Shown: piece by piece, positions 1 through 12,430 of the stretch | Layout: every line of letters starts with the position of its first letter | Position numbering within the stretch: position 1 is the stretch's first letter | Assembly: GCF_001590905.1 (NCBI RefSeq) | Contig: NZ_BCTT01000019.1 | Location: forward strand, 1 to 64,000 | Source: Serratia grimesii NBRC 13537 | GTDB lineage: Bacteria; Pseudomonadota; Gammaproteobacteria; Enterobacterales; Enterobacteriaceae | Direction of reading: 5' to 3' | DNA: 64,000 nt | Made by a program: the position numbers and the translations under genes | The notes under the pieces: model-generated | What the model was told of the DNA's origin: nothing | Database searches by the model: none | What the model saw: only the letters and a program-made list of their open reading frames with translations

Positions 1-45
1 AACGTTAACGTGCGGTTTGGAACGTTCAAATTTTTCTTTAGACAC
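1..45 (-). CDS. tufA: Elongation factor Tu, N-terminal codons only (cut by window edge)
   Basis: Read on the minus strand, the first 15 codons give (M)SKEKFERSKPHVNV, the N-terminus of EF-Tu, the GTPase that delivers aminoacyl-tRNA to the ribosome. The start is GTG at 45, as in E. coli tufA, with AAGGA about 8 bases upstream. It is the last gene of the str operon and lies downstream of fusA. Only the start is present, so intactness cannot be judged. Confidence 0.9.
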   Translation of the reverse strand, partial: MSKEKFERSKPHVNV

Positions 46-66
46 GGCTATATTCCTTACTCTTAT

Positions 67-88
67 GCTCTCCCCTCATGGAGAGAGC
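67..88 (-). other. Hairpin in the fusA-tufA spacer
   Basis: GCTCTC (67-72) and GAGAGC (83-88) form an inverted repeat around a 10-base centre in the 70-base fusA-tufA spacer. No U-tract follows on the minus strand, so it looks like a transcript structure rather than a terminator. Its function is unknown. Confidence 0.4.
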
Positions 89-115
89 ACTGATCAATGT
101 GTTAAACCCGAAAGC

Positions 116-2239
<2,124 letters not shown>

Positions 2240-2327
2240 CTATTGCCTTAGGCGTTCAAGTTCAGTTAACCCAAGCGGGTTGGCTTCTTGAAGCGCCCGC
2301 TTGGTTAGCATAACTACTGCGTGGCAA

Positions 2328-2813
<486 letters not shown>

Positions 2814-2894
2814 TTAATTCAGGATTGTCCAAAACTCTACGAGTTTATTTTGACATTAAAGTGAAAATGTTTGGCCTTACTTAACGGAGAACCA

Positions 2895-3353
<459 letters not shown>

Positions 3354-3360
3354 ACGCAGA

Positions 3361-3389
3361 ATTTTATGGCTGAGCAGTAGAGGTGTCAA
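3361..3389 (-). promoter_or_regulatory. str operon sigma-70 promoter
   Basis: On the minus strand, TTGACA (3384-3389), a 17-base spacer and TAAAAT (3361-3366) form a near-consensus sigma-70 promoter about 90 bases upstream of rpsL. From memory, the E. coli str promoter uses the same -35 and -10 hexamers with the same spacing. Confidence 0.85.
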
Positions 3390-3411
3390 GAAATATACAA
3401 CATTACTCTCA

Positions 3412-3699
3412 TCACCAAGCCATTTGGCTGCGATGTTTTTCGGTTAATTCAACGAAATGATTATAGCCGACAACAGTAATGCTGTGCGAAAAATGACCAA
3501 CCAAACCTCTGGCTTCCAGGTCGTTCTGCAGCGCATAAAGGGATATGGGGGCGTTGAGTAGCAATTCAAGGTGCGCGCTGCCGGCCAAGCCAGCCAGCAC
3601 ACCATCCTGTAATAACAGCAAGTCATCACCTGGGGCGGCTAGGCGCAACAATGCAGGTAAATCACATTGTGTGGGGGAACGGCTAAGGGTAAACAGCAT
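3412..3699 (-). CDS. tusB: Sulfurtransferase complex subunit TusB
   Basis: A 95-residue TusB (DsrH family), a subunit of the TusBCD hexamer that relays persulfide sulfur from TusA to TusE and MnmA for 2-thiolation of tRNA wobble uridine 34. The N-terminus MLFTLSRSPTQCDLPALL is typical. It is the last gene of yheO-tusD-tusC-tusB and lies 9 bases after tusC. About 140 bases of str promoter and leader separate it from rpsL, the order found in E. coli. Confidence 0.93.
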   Translation of the reverse strand: MLFTLSRSPTQCDLPALLRLAAPGDDLLLLQDGVLAGLAGSAHLELLLNAPISLYALQNDLEARGLVGHFSHSITVVGYNHFVELTEKHRSQMAW

Positions 3700-3708
3700 C
3701 AGGATTTC

Positions 3709-4068
3709 CTAAAAAGTCATCACCACATCATAACTGGCCAACTGCTGGCGCAACGCATCCGGTGCCAGTACTTCCGCATCCAATACCCAGCCGGTCACCT
3801 GGCCCAAACCGCGTTCCTGCAAAGATGCCTGACACAGATAGCACTGCTCAACGTCGTACAGTGGCAACACACCAAAGGTCGCAATGTAATTGCGAGCCAG
3901 AATCTTTTCCGGCTGCTGCCCCGGCAAAAGCTGTAATACGCCGTCACCAATAAAAAACACACCCACTTCTTCGCTCAACGCGGAAGTAGCCAGCAATGCA
4001 TCCAGCCCTTCCCTGCCACCGGCATTGCCATGAGGACTCTGGGTAAAAACAAAAGCGACTCGTTTCAT
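3709..4068 (-). CDS. tusC: Sulfurtransferase complex subunit TusC
   Basis: A 119-residue TusC (DsrF family), the central subunit of the TusBCD relay for mnm5s2U34 in tRNA. It begins [27 protein letters not shown], matching the family, and has the expected length (about 119). It lies 8 bases downstream of tusD and 9 bases upstream of tusB, so the three subunits are very probably co-translated. Confidence 0.95.
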   Translation of the reverse strand: MKRVAFVFTQSPHGNAGGREGLDALLATSALSEEVGVFFIGDGVLQLLPGQQPEKILARNYIATFGVLPLYDVEQCYLCQASLQERGLGQVTGWVLDAEVLAPDALRQQLASYDVVMTF

Positions 4069-4076
4069 AAATTCTC

Positions 4077-4466
4077 TCAGAACTGGACCAAACGGTCACA
4101 GCTCAGCGAAGCCTCCGCCAATGAGCCCAACCCGCTGAGGATGAAACCCGGCTGTAGATTAGCAGTAGCCAGCCCTTGCTGCGCAGCCTCTTGTTCGTCG
4201 GTCACACCACGCCTCAGAGCAGCTGCCACACAAACATTGAGTGCAATACCGTGCTGTTGTGCCAACTGCGCCCAGCCCCGGACCAAATCGAACTCATCAC
4301 CGGCGGGAGCTGTCAGTTGATTAGCGTTCAACACGCCTTCACGGTAAAAAAACACGCTGGAAAGGCGGTGCCCTTTCGCTAAAAGAGCAAGTGCAAATTG
4401 ATAGGCACTGCTAGCCTGCTGGGTACCATACGCCGGGCCCGTGACCAAAAGACAGTAATCCAGCAT
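4077..4466 (-). CDS. tusD: Sulfurtransferase complex subunit TusD
   Basis: A 129-residue TusD (DsrE family), the subunit that carries persulfide sulfur in TusBCD. The family's active cysteine (Cys78 in E. coli) corresponds to Cys79 in the segment [13 protein letters not shown]. The start codon overlaps the yheO stop by one base (TGATG on the minus strand), which indicates translational coupling with the regulator upstream. Confidence 0.95.
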   Translation of the reverse strand: MLDYCLLVTGPAYGTQQASSAYQFALALLAKGHRLSSVFFYREGVLNANQLTAPAGDEFDLVRGWAQLAQQHGIALNVCVAAALRRGVTDEQEAAQQGLATANLQPGFILSGLGSLAEASLSCDRLVQF

Positions 4467-5188
4467 CAGCGTTCGGTTCCCAACAGATCGCCGCTTTTGA
4501 ACTGGCGAATGTACAGGTACACGGTGTGTTTGGAGATATTCAGCCGATCCGCCACTTGGTTAATCGCGTCCTTGATATCAAAAATACCCTTCTCGTAGAG
4601 GTTCAGTACCACTTGGCGATTTTTCGCATTGTTGGAGACATTACGATCGGCATTCACTTCTTCAATGGTGAACTCCAGCGTTTGCGCCACCAAATCGTCG
4701 ACAGAAGACGCAAAGTTGACCGACGGGGCGACATCTTGAGTTTCCGGCGGCATGAAGGTCTGCATGACTTGGGAGAAGGGAACATCGAGGTTCATGTTAA
4801 TACACAACAAGCCAATCACTCGCTGCTCACGATTGCGAATGGCGATAGTTACCGACTTCATCAGCACACCGCTCTTGGCACGGGTAAAATAGGCTTTCGA
4901 CACGCTGCTATCGTCGCCAGCCATGTCGTGCAGCATACGCAGCGCCAGATCAGTGATCGGCGAACCGATTTGCCGACCGGTATGCTCACCGTTAGCGATA
5001 CGCACCGCTGAGCATTTCAAATCTTCCAGTGCGTGCAGCACAATTTCACAATGCCCACCGATTAGCATCGCCAGGCCATCAACAACGGCTTCGTAAGACT
5101 TTAGAATTTCATGATCCGTTTGAGTAAACGGACGTTCGTTCAGCAAATCAAGTTCGCTGGCTTCGCTGGATAAAAGCGAATTAGACAT
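4466..5188 (-). CDS. yheO: YheO-like PAS/HTH transcriptional regulator
   Basis: A 240-residue member of the YheO/DauR family: an N-terminal PAS-like YheO domain (about residues 20-130) and a C-terminal helix-turn-helix whose core is [21 protein letters not shown] chose ATG 5188 ([13 protein letters not shown]) because it gives the family length. The frame stays open for 60 more codons to 5368, but that translation is Arg/Cys/Ser-rich and unlike the family. It is coupled to tusDCB by overlap; its ligand and targets are not evident here. Confidence 0.9.
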   Translation of the reverse strand: MSNSLLSSEASELDLLNERPFTQTDHEILKSYEAVVDGLAMLIGGHCEIVLHALEDLKCSAVRIANGEHTGRQIGSPITDLALRMLHDMAGDDSSVSKAYFTRAKSGVLMKSVTIAIRNREQRVIGLLCINMNLDVPFSQVMQTFMPPETQDVAPSVNFASSVDDLVAQTLEFTIEEVNADRNVSNNAKNRQVVLNLYEKGIFDIKDAINQVADRLNISKHTVYLYIRQFKSGDLLGTER

Positions 5189-5589
5189 CGAAAATACCAC
5201 CCTCAAAGATCGCCTGTGCCAGGGGGCGCAGCTAAAACTGCTCGTGCAGGCTACCTTCCACAGGCGGCGCACCCTTGGGATGAAACGGGGTGGGCTGGCT
5301 GATATCAGTCTGAAACAGCACGACGAACGTCCGCAGGCCAAAACGACCAGGAACAGTTTTAGGTACACGCCCTAAGGGGCAGGCGCATGACTTATAAGCC
5401 CGGATTATTAGTCTAGCAAAACAGCCAGAGTAAAGTCCTTGCGTTTGCGCGTGGTATTGACGTTAAGCCCGATGCCCGGCAGGCGTCAAGCGATCAGTGG
5501 GTAAGGAAGTGAAAGTGGTACGTGATTGGGTATGCTTAAATGAACACTGCCGCGAAGAATATTTGCGGCAGTGAGGTACTCAGACTGGC
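5189..5589. other. Non-coding region between fkpA and yheO
   Basis: About 400 bases without a convincing gene. It should hold the yheO promoter and the fkpA 3' end. A strong inverted repeat, CACTGCCGC (5545-5553) with GCGGCAGTG (5565-5573), sits 17 bases past the fkpA stop. The minus-strand sequence after it is only moderately U-rich, so it is a possible fkpA terminator. I see no clear repeat element. Confidence 0.5.
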
Positions 5590-6423
5590 TTATTGCGCTT
5601 TAGCATCAGCCGCTGCGTCAGCTGGCTTCTCAGCCTTGGCGTCTGCTTTTGGTGCTGCTTTCACGTCCAGCAGCTCAACGTCGAATACCAGAGTGGAGTT
5701 AGCCGGAATGCCCGGAACGCCAGTTTTACCGTAGGCCAGTGCCGGTGGGATAACCAGCTTGATTTTGCCGCCTTTCTTGATGTGTTTCAGGCCTTCAGTC
5801 CAACCTGGAATCACACCGTCCAAACGGAATGACAGTGGTTCGCCACGGGTGTATGAGTTATCGAACTCGGTGCCGTCGGTCAGGGTACCCTTGTAGTTCA
5901 CCACAACGGTATCGCTGTCTTTAGGCGCAGCACCAGTACCTGGTTTCTCTACCTGATACAGCAGGCCAGACTCGGTTTTCTTCACGCCTTTTTCTTTAGC
6001 GAAGGTGTCACGGTACTTGGTGCCTTTTGCTTCGTTATCTTTCGCGTCCTGCTCCATCTTCGCCTGAGCGGATGCCTTCACGCGAGCTTCAAAGCTCTGC
6101 AGTGTTTTTTCGATATCTGCGTCGTTCAGTTTGCTCTTGTTAGCAAAAGCGTCTTGAACGCCTGAGATTAACTGGTCTTTGTCCAGTTTAATGCCCAGCT
6201 TTTCTTGCTCTTTCAGCGAGTTATCCATGTAACGACCCAGTGACGCACCCAGTGCGTAAGCCGCTTGTTCGTCATCGCTCTTGAACTTGCCAGTGCTTGG
6301 CGCCGCGTCAGCAGCTTTAGCCGCTTCTGCTGGTTTAGCTGCATCAGCAGCCATGACGTGGGTCGCATTCAGAGCAAAAGCCATGGTGGTTGCCAGAAGC
6401 GTGACTTTAAACAAAGATTTCAT
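5590..6423 (-). CDS. fkpA: Periplasmic FKBP-type peptidyl-prolyl isomerase FkpA
   Basis: A 277-residue periplasmic prolyl isomerase and chaperone. ATG 6423 is chosen because MKSLFKVTLLATTMAFALNA is a good signal peptide ending near AxA (HVMAADA) and GGAGAAA precedes it; an upstream in-frame ATG at 6459 would spoil the signal peptide. The N-terminal dimerisation and chaperone helices (about 40-150) are followed by the FKBP domain (about 155-255), with VVVNYKGTLTDGTEFDNSY and VIPGWTEGL. The C-terminus is an Ala/Lys/Asp-rich tail. E. coli fkpA belongs to the sigma-E regulon; I could not identify a convincing sigma-E promoter here. Confidence 0.95.
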   Translation of the reverse strand: MKSLFKVTLLATTMAFALNATHVMAADAAKPAEAAKAADAAPSTGKFKSDDEQAAYALGASLGRYMDNSLKEQEKLGIKLDKDQLISGVQDAFANKSKLNDADIEKTLQSFEARVKASAQAKMEQDAKDNEAKGTKYRDTFAKEKGVKKTESGLLYQVEKPGTGAAPKDSDTVVVNYKGTLTDGTEFDNSYTRGEPLSFRLDGVIPGWTEGLKHIKKGGKIKLVIPPALAYGKTGVPGIPANSTLVFDVELLDVKAAPKADAKAEKPADAAADAKAQ

Positions 6424-6792
6424 CCATTTCTCCAGTGTCTGAAGCGGTGCCCCAAACAATCATTAAGTAAGATAACCGGGCTACTATAGCTGTCCGAAAG
6501 AAAACAAAACAGTCACACAGGTAACCAATCGAGTCAAAGTGTGACTCCAGCTTTAAACAGAAGTTTCCTTTTATGTGCTACCCATATGATAAATCAGATT
6601 TTTCCTTCATCCTGCATCTCAACAGTAACAAATACCGTCAGGGCAAGCGCTCTATTTTTCAGCACTTTACACAGGACCCTCGCGCTTTCACAAAGCTGCC
6701 TCACCGAGTGAATGAAATAGCACAGCGCAAAGCCAGCGGCAGCTGTTACCATAGTGCCAGATTCAGCATTAAACCGCGTCAGAGGTAGCATT
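6424..6792. other. Divergent fkpA-slyX intergenic region
   Basis: About 370 bases between two divergent genes, AT-rich near fkpA. TATAGT (minus strand, 6482-6487) could be an fkpA -10, but no good -35 is spaced from it. Short ORFs on both strands lack ribosome binding sites and recognisable sequence. It most likely contains only promoters and leaders. Confidence 0.4.
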
Positions 6793-7020
6793 ATGCACAA
6801 CGCCGAGAACCAAAGCCTGTTACTGAGGCTAGAAGAGCTGGAGACCCGTCAGGCCTTCCAGGAAGTCACCATTGAAGAGCTCAACCAGACCGTGGTCCAG
6901 CACCAGCTTGAAATGCTAAAATTGCAAGAACACCTGCGCGTGCTGACCGATAAACTGCGCTCGACTCAAACGTCGATGATCGCCTCGCAGTCTGAAGAAA
7001 CTCCGCCGCCGCATTATTGA
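6793..7020 (+). CDS. slyX: SlyX family coiled-coil protein
   Basis: A 75-residue protein that is largely one coiled coil ([21 protein letters not shown]...) and ends in the diagnostic SlyX tail EETPPPHY. The start is ATG 6793 (MHNAENQS), giving the family length (E. coli 72) with AGAGGT upstream; the frame is open further upstream. Its molecular function is unknown. It is convergent with slyD, and the two share a bidirectional terminator. Confidence 0.9.
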   Translation: MHNAENQSLLLRLEELETRQAFQEVTIEELNQTVVQHQLEMLKLQEHLRVLTDKLRSTQTSMIASQSEETPPPHY

Positions 7021-7028
7021 TCAACAAT

Positions 7029-7060
7029 AAAAAAGGGCCGCCCCAGGGCCGCCCTTTTTT
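7029..7060. terminator. Bidirectional terminator, slyX / slyD
   Basis: A6GGGC (7029-7038) pairs with GCCCT6 (7051-7060), so the hairpin is followed by a T-run on both strands. It lies between the convergent stops of slyX and slyD. Confidence 0.85.
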
Positions 7061-7078
7061 GCTGCTACTGCGCTGCGA

Positions 7079-7669
7079 TTAGTGGCAGCCGCAACCGCCG
7101 TTACCACAACCGCCTTTCTTAGCTTGGTCATGTGCATGGTCATGATCGTGATCATGGCCATGACCACCGCAGCAGCCGTCACCGTGTTCGTGGTGATGGT
7201 CGTGCTCGCCGTGTACGTGACCGTGCGCCAGTTCTTCAGCGGTAGCTTCACGAATCGCGACAACTTCCACGTTGAAGTTCAGGTTCTGACCTGCCAGCAT
7301 GTGGTTACCGTCAACCACCACGTGATCGCCGTCCACTTCGGTGATTTCAACTGGAACTGGACCCTGATCGGTATCAGCCAGGAAACGCATACCCACTTCC
7401 AACTCGTCAACGCCCATGAAGACGTCTTTAGGCACGCGCTGAACCAGGTTTTCGTCGTAGTTGCCGTACGCATCGTTAGCGCCAACATTCACGTCAAAAC
7501 GATCGCCCGCTTCGTGGCCTTCGAGTGCTTTTTCCAGACCTGCAATCAGAGAACCATGCCCATGCAGATAGTCCAGCGGCGCACTCACCGGAGACTCATC
7601 AACCAAAACACCGTCTTCTGTACGTACTTGATAAGCCAGGCTGACCACCAAGTCTTTTGCTACTTTCAT
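7079..7669 (-). CDS. slyD: FKBP-type prolyl isomerase and metallochaperone SlyD
   Basis: A 196-residue protein, the same length as E. coli SlyD. An FKBP domain is interrupted by the IF insert (MKVAKDLVVSLAYQV... LDYLHGHGSLIAGLEKAL). It is followed by a His/Cys/Asp-rich metal-binding tail from about residue 145 with many HxH and HDHDH motifs and CCGG, ending GGCGNGGCGCH. It is a prolyl isomerase and chaperone, and its tail supplies nickel to [NiFe]-hydrogenase maturation. ATG 7669 has GGAGAT upstream; the longer open frame to 7882 is unlikely. It lies downstream of yheV. Confidence 0.96.
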   Translation of the reverse strand: MKVAKDLVVSLAYQVRTEDGVLVDESPVSAPLDYLHGHGSLIAGLEKALEGHEAGDRFDVNVGANDAYGNYDENLVQRVPKDVFMGVDELEVGMRFLADTDQGPVPVEITEVDGDHVVVDGNHMLAGQNLNFNVEVVAIREATAEELAHGHVHGEHDHHHEHGDGCCGGHGHDHDHDHAHDQAKKGGCGNGGCGCH

Positions 7670-7791
7670 GATATCTCCTACCGTTGGATACTTGGACACA
7701 ACCGTCATGGGGGCTGCGCCTTTACCGGACAGATTGTATCGGAAATCTGCCCCGCTGTACCCTCCAGCATAAAAAAACGCGCTCGATAACG

Positions 7792-7995
7792 CTACTCCGG
7801 ATGGAAAATACCGATCACCTGCTCCTGTGGCCGGACGTGCTTTTCCACCTGTTCTTCGGTCTGCCGCTGATGATGGCCGCACTTAACGCACTCCACCACT
7901 TCGACCTGGTCTTCACGCCAAACTGCCAGCGTATCCATAGCCTTACAGCTCGGACAGACCGCCCCGGCGATAAATCTTTTACGTGTTGCAGACAT
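7792..7995 (-). CDS. yheV: YheV-like putative zinc-ribbon protein
   Basis: A 67-residue protein with two CxxC pairs (CPSCKAMDT at about 14-17 and CVKCGHHQ at about 36-39), consistent with one zinc ribbon. It matches the small YheV family, which is always next to kefB and slyD in enterobacteria. It lies 14 bases downstream of kefB and is probably the third gene of kefG-kefB-yheV. Function unknown. Confidence 0.85.
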   Translation of the reverse strand: MSATRKRFIAGAVCPSCKAMDTLAVWREDQVEVVECVKCGHHQRQTEEQVEKHVRPQEQVIGIFHPE

Positions 7996-8009
7996 CTCAG
8001 TGCTCCAAA

Positions 8010-9824
8010 TTATTCGTATTCATCCCAGCCGTCGAACTGGCGACTCTCTTTTTGCATTTCTCGGTGGAAAAGTTCTTCCAACTCACGCCGCGCTTCTTTC
8101 ACGCGGGAAATCTGCGCCACATCGCCATGATGCGGTGGCATCAACTCACGCAACATGCGCATGTCCAGCCGGCGAAAATGCTGTTGCGCACGGTAAGCCT
8201 GATGTGGATGCATGCCTAACTCGGTGAGTGCTTTGCGTCCTAACTCCAGCGCACTGGAGAAGGTTTCACGACTAAACTGCTTAACCCCTGCCTGCAACAG
8301 CTCGTGCGCCTCCACACGACCACGTGCACGCGCCAAAATACTCAGCTCGGGAAAATGCTGCTGGCACAGGCGCACAATCTCCATGGTGTCTTCCGGCTCA
8401 TTACAGGTGATCACAATCGACTTGGCCTTCGCTGCACCAGCTGCACGCAGTAATTCCAGTTCAGTGGCGTCACCGTAATACACCTTATAACCGTAGCGAC
8501 GCAGTACACCGACGGCACTGACGTCACGTTCCAAGACGGTAATGCGCATCTTATTGGCCATCAGCAGTCGGCCAATCACCTGACCAAAACGCCCGAAACC
8601 GACGATGATCACCTGCGGATCGTCATCTTCCACGTACGGTGTCTCTTCGTCTTCGTCTTTGGCGTTATAACGGCGCACTAAAATGCGATCGATAATCTGC
8701 ATCAACAGTGGTGTGGTCATCATCGACAACGTTACCACCACCAATAGCAAAGCAAGCTGATCTGACTGCAAGACCTTCTGCGCACCAGCCGCCGAAAACA
8801 GTACGAAGGCAAATTCTCCGCCTTGGCTAAGCACGCCGGCAAACTGCAAACGCACGGAACTGCGCAGGCCGAAAATACGCGACAGTGTATAAAGCACGCC
8901 TGACTTTATCGTCACCAGCACGACAACACCGAGTAACACTTCGAGCAGATGGGTATAGAGTACGCCGATATTTAACGCCATGCCCACCGAGATAAAAAAC
9001 AGCCCCAGTAACAACCCTTTAAACGGCTCGATGGCGATTTCCAACTCATGGCGGTATTCACTCTCTGCCAGCAACACACCCGCGATAAACGTACCAAGCG
9101 CCATCGACAGGCCTAGCGCGTCCATAAACAATGCCGCCCCAAGCACCACCAGCAATGCGGCGGCAGTAAAAATCTCACGGACTCCAGAAGAAGCGATGTA
9201 GCGGAACAGTGGCCGCAACAGGAAACGTCCACCGATCAGCATGCCGCCGAATGCCGCCACCTTGAGTGCAATTTGTGCCCAGTCATCACTGCTACCACCA
9301 GCACCTGCCAAGATCGGGATCAGGGCCAGCGCCGGGATCACCGCCATGTCCTGGAACAACAGCACCGAGAACCCCAACTGGCCGCCCTCATTACGGTTCA
9401 TGCCCTTCTCGCGCATTAGCTGCAACGCCATGGCGGTTGACGACATCGCCAGCCCGATACCGCCTATCACAGCGGCCTGCCAGGCAAAATGAGTCAGATA
9501 AAGCAGAGCCCCCAGCACCGCGGCGGTAATCAGCACCTGCCCGGCACCGACACCAAAAATGGAACGCCGCAGCTCCCACAACTTGCTCGGATTTAGTTCC
9601 AGCCCGATGATAAACATCAGAAACACCACACCTAACTCGGAAAAGTGCAGGATCTCGTCAACATCACGGATAAAGCCCAGCCCCCAGGGGCCGATGGCAA
9701 TACCGGCGATCAGATAGCCCAAGACCGCACCAATTCCCAATCGGCGAGCGATCGGTACCGTAACCACCGCAGCGAACAGAAACAGTAAGATCGCGGTTAA
9801 TAAGGCGGAGCCTTCCATGTTCAC
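8010..9824 (-). CDS. kefB: Glutathione-regulated potassium-efflux antiporter KefB
   Basis: A 604-residue CPA2 antiporter. The first about 385 residues are strongly hydrophobic, with the transmembrane segments of a Na+/H+ exchanger domain. They are followed by a cytoplasmic RCK/TrkA-N domain (about 400-520) with the nucleotide-binding loop [14 protein letters not shown]. It exports K+ in exchange for H+ when glutathione adducts form, protecting against electrophiles. Length is normal (E. coli 601). Its start overlaps the kefG stop by 4 bases, so ancillary subunit and channel are translationally coupled. Confidence 0.96.
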   Translation of the reverse strand: MNMEGSALLTAILLFLFAAVVTVPIARRLGIGAVLGYLIAGIAIGPWGLGFIRDVDEILHFSELGVVFLMFIIGLELNPSKLWELRRSIFGVGAGQVLITAAVLGALLYLTHFAWQAAVIGGIGLAMSSTAMALQLMREKGMNRNEGGQLGFSVLLFQDMAVIPALALIPILAGAGGSSDDWAQIALKVAAFGGMLIGGRFLLRPLFRYIASSGVREIFTAAALLVVLGAALFMDALGLSMALGTFIAGVLLAESEYRHELEIAIEPFKGLLLGLFFISVGMALNIGVLYTHLLEVLLGVVVLVTIKSGVLYTLSRIFGLRSSVRLQFAGVLSQGGEFAFVLFSAAGAQKVLQSDQLALLLVVVTLSMMTTPLLMQIIDRILVRRYNAKDEDEETPYVEDDDPQVIIVGFGRFGQVIGRLLMANKMRITVLERDVSAVGVLRRYGYKVYYGDATELELLRAAGAAKAKSIVITCNEPEDTMEIVRLCQQHFPELSILARARGRVEAHELLQAGVKQFSRETFSSALELGRKALTELGMHPHQAYRAQQHFRRLDMRMLRELMPPHHGDVAQISRVKEARRELEELFHREMQKESRQFDGWDEYE

Positions 9825-10375
9825 CTCCCTCCGTGTGGCAGCGGATTGCGCAGCCAGTCGCCATATGCCAAGGCATGGCTTTCCAGCACTTCAGGCTTCT
9901 GCCTGCGCGCCCAGTACACCAACATCGGCATCAGCCAGTGCATATGACACATCGCAGCAGTCAGTTCGAAAGGACGCAGGATATCTTCCATCGGGTAACG
10001 GTTATAACCGCCGGTACGGTAGGCACCCTCAGGCTCACCGGTGGTGATCACCGAACGCCAGTACTTTCCCGCCAGCGCGTTGCCACCGAGGCCGCTGGCA
10101 AAGCCGCGCGACAGTACGCGATCCAACCATTCTTTCAACAGCGCCGGGCAACTGTAGGTATAGAGAGGATGTTGAAAAACAATGACCTGATGTTCACGCA
10201 ACAATTGTTGCTCGTGGTGAATATCAATAAAAAAATCAGGATAGTGCGCGTATAAATCGTGCACGGTGACATGTTCTAACTGCTGTGCCGGTCGAAGCAA
10301 AACCCGATTCGCAACCGAGTCCTGGGATTCCGGATGGGCATACAGCAGCAAGACCTTCGGCGGCTGTGACATCAT
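9821..10375 (-). CDS. kefG: KefG, ancillary quinone-oxidoreductase-like subunit of KefB
   Basis: A 184-residue flavodoxin-fold protein of the NAD(P)H dehydrogenase (quinone) family. It begins with the beta-1 strand and loop [18 protein letters not shown] and contains [21 protein letters not shown]. KefG is needed for full KefB activity in E. coli. Length matches (about 184). It is first in kefG-kefB-yheV and divergent from yheS. Confidence 0.93.
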   Translation of the reverse strand: MMSQPPKVLLLYAHPESQDSVANRVLLRPAQQLEHVTVHDLYAHYPDFFIDIHHEQQLLREHQVIVFQHPLYTYSCPALLKEWLDRVLSRGFASGLGGNALAGKYWRSVITTGEPEGAYRTGGYNRYPMEDILRPFELTAAMCHMHWLMPMLVYWARRQKPEVLESHALAYGDWLRNPLPHGGR

Positions 10376-10505
10376 TCCCCTCCAAAGCGTCGTCAGAGTA
10401 GCGGTTTTCCGTTACCATGCTCCGCAAAGACTAATAATAGGACAGTCTGTGTCCTGTTAACTTAGAATCAACTCAATTTAACATACTCTGAACATACGGC
10501 GCTTT

Positions 10506-12419
10506 ATGATTGTATTCTCCTCGCTACAAATCCGACGCGGCACCCGCGTCCTGTTGGACAACGCCACGGCGACGGTTAATCCAGGTCAGAAGGTCGGTCT
10601 GGTGGGAAAAAACGGCTGCGGAAAATCAACGCTGCTGTCATTGCTCAAAGGCGAAATGGCCGCAGACGGCGGCAGCTACACTTTCCCAAGCAACTGGGCT
10701 TTAGCCTGGGTGAATCAGGAAACACCGGCGCTGGATGTGCCAGCACTTGAGTATGTGATCGACGGCGACCGCGAATTCCGCCAGCTTGAAGCCGAATTGC
10801 AGGTGGCAAACGATAAAAACGACGGCCACGCCATCGCCACACTGCATGGTAAACTGGACGCTCTCGACGCCTGGACGATCCGTTCACGCGCCGCCAGCCT
10901 GCTGCACGGCCTGGGCTTCTCCAACGAACAGTTGCTCAATCCGGTACGCGCCTTCTCGGGTGGCTGGCGTATGCGTCTGAACCTGGCACAAGCGTTGGTC
11001 TGTCGCTCAGACCTACTGCTACTTGACGAACCCACCAACCATCTGGATTTGGACGCAGTGATCTGGCTGGAACGCTGGTTGAAAAGCTACCCAGGCACGC
11101 TGGTGCTGATTTCGCATGACCGCGACTTCCTCGATCCGATCGTCGATAAAATTCTGCATATCGAACAAGAAACCATTAACGAATATACCGGTAACTACTC
11201 CTCGTTCGAACGTCAACGTTCAACCAAACTGGCACAGCAGCAGGCGCTGTACCAGAACCAACAGGAGAAAGTGGCGCACCTGCAAAGCTACATTGATCGC
11301 TTCCGCGCACAGGCTACCAAGGCCAAGCAGGCGCAAAGCCGTATCAAAATGCTTGAGCGCATGGAGCTGATCGCACCGGCCCACGTCGATAACCCCTTTA
11401 GCTTCAGCTTCCGTCAGCCGGAAAGCCTGCCGAACCCACTGCTGCGCATGGAGAAGGTCAGCGCTGGTTATGGCGACAAGGTGATCCTGAACTCGATCAA
11501 GCTGAACCTGGTGCCCGGCTCACGTATCGGTCTGCTGGGCCGTAATGGCGCCGGTAAATCCACCCTGATCAAAATGCTCGCCGGTTCGCTGGAGCCGCTG
11601 AGCGGTGAGATTGGTTTGGCTAAAGGCATCAAGCTGGGTTACTTCGCGCAGCATCAGTTGGAGTTCTTGCGCGCCGACGAATCCCCGCTGCAGCATCTGA
11701 GTCGCATCGCCCCGCGGGTACTGGAACAGCAGTTACGTGACTATCTGGGCGGCTTCGGCTTCCAGGGCGATAAGGTCACCGAAGCCACTGAGCGTTTCTC
11801 CGGTGGTGAGAAGGCGCGACTGGTACTGGCATTGATTGTCTGGCAGCGCCCTAACCTGCTGCTGCTCGACGAACCGACCAACCACCTGGATCTGGACATG
11901 CGCCAGGCACTGACCGAAGCGCTGATCGACTTTGAGGGCGCCTTGGTGGTGGTCTCCCACGATCGTCATTTGCTGCGCTCCACCACTGACGATCTCTATC
12001 TGGTGCACGATGGTCAGGTGGAAGTATTCGACGGCGACTTAGACGACTATCAGCAATGGCTGGCTGACCTGCAACGCCAGGAAAACCAACAGGACGCACC
12101 GGACAAAGAAAACAACACCAACAGCGCGCAGGCCCGTAAAGATCAGAAACGCCGGGAAGCCGAGTTCCGTAGCCAGACTCAGCCACTGCGCAAGCAGATC
12201 ACCAAGCTGGAACAGCAGATGGAGAAACTGGGCGTCGAACTGGCGGCGGTGGAAGAAAAGCTGGCGGACTCCGCACTGTACGACATCAGCCGTAAAGCTG
12301 AGCTGACTGAATGCCTGCAAAAACAAAGCCAGACCAAATCCGCACTGGAAGAAACGGAAATGACCTGGCTGGATGCACAGGAGCAGTTAGAACAGTTCAC
12401 CAACGAGTTTGACCTGTAA
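10506..12419 (+). CDS. yheS: ABCF-family ATPase YheS
   Basis: A 637-residue soluble ABC protein with two nucleotide-binding domains and no membrane segments. Walker A motifs are GKNGCGKS (34-41) and GRNGAGKS (345-352). LLLLDEPTNHLD occurs in both halves, and signature loops FSGGWRMRL and FSGGEKARL are present. Between the domains is a charged ABCF linker, and the C-terminus from about 540 is a predicted coiled coil. ABCF proteins act on ribosomes; the exact role of YheS is not settled. It converges on tauD with only 11 bases between stops. Confidence 0.94.
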   Translation: MIVFSSLQIRRGTRVLLDNATATVNPGQKVGLVGKNGCGKSTLLSLLKGEMAADGGSYTFPSNWALAWVNQETPALDVPALEYVIDGDREFRQLEAELQVANDKNDGHAIATLHGKLDALDAWTIRSRAASLLHGLGFSNEQLLNPVRAFSGGWRMRLNLAQALVCRSDLLLLDEPTNHLDLDAVIWLERWLKSYPGTLVLISHDRDFLDPIVDKILHIEQETINEYTGNYSSFERQRSTKLAQQQALYQNQQEKVAHLQSYIDRFRAQATKAKQAQSRIKMLERMELIAPAHVDNPFSFSFRQPESLPNPLLRMEKVSAGYGDKVILNSIKLNLVPGSRIGLLGRNGAGKSTLIKMLAGSLEPLSGEIGLAKGIKLGYFAQHQLEFLRADESPLQHLSRIAPRVLEQQLRDYLGGFGFQGDKVTEATERFSGGEKARLVLALIVWQRPNLLLLDEPTNHLDLDMRQALTEALIDFEGALVVVSHDRHLLRSTTDDLYLVHDGQVEVFDGDLDDYQQWLADLQRQENQQDAPDKENNTNSAQARKDQKRREAEFRSQTQPLRKQITKLEQQMEKLGVELAAVEEKLADSALYDISRKAELTECLQKQSQTKSALEETEMTWLDAQEQLEQFTNEFDL

Positions 12420-12430
12420 GGCCTCTGTCC

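Noticed and set aside
5188-5368. A 300-residue form of YheO starting at 5368
   Set aside because: The N-terminal extension is compositionally odd and unlike the family; ATG 5188 gives the usual 240 residues.
7082-7789. Long plus-strand ORF opposite slyD
   Set aside because: It is an antisense shadow created by the repetitive His/Asp/Gly codons of slyD; its translation is low-complexity Val/Met/Ala.
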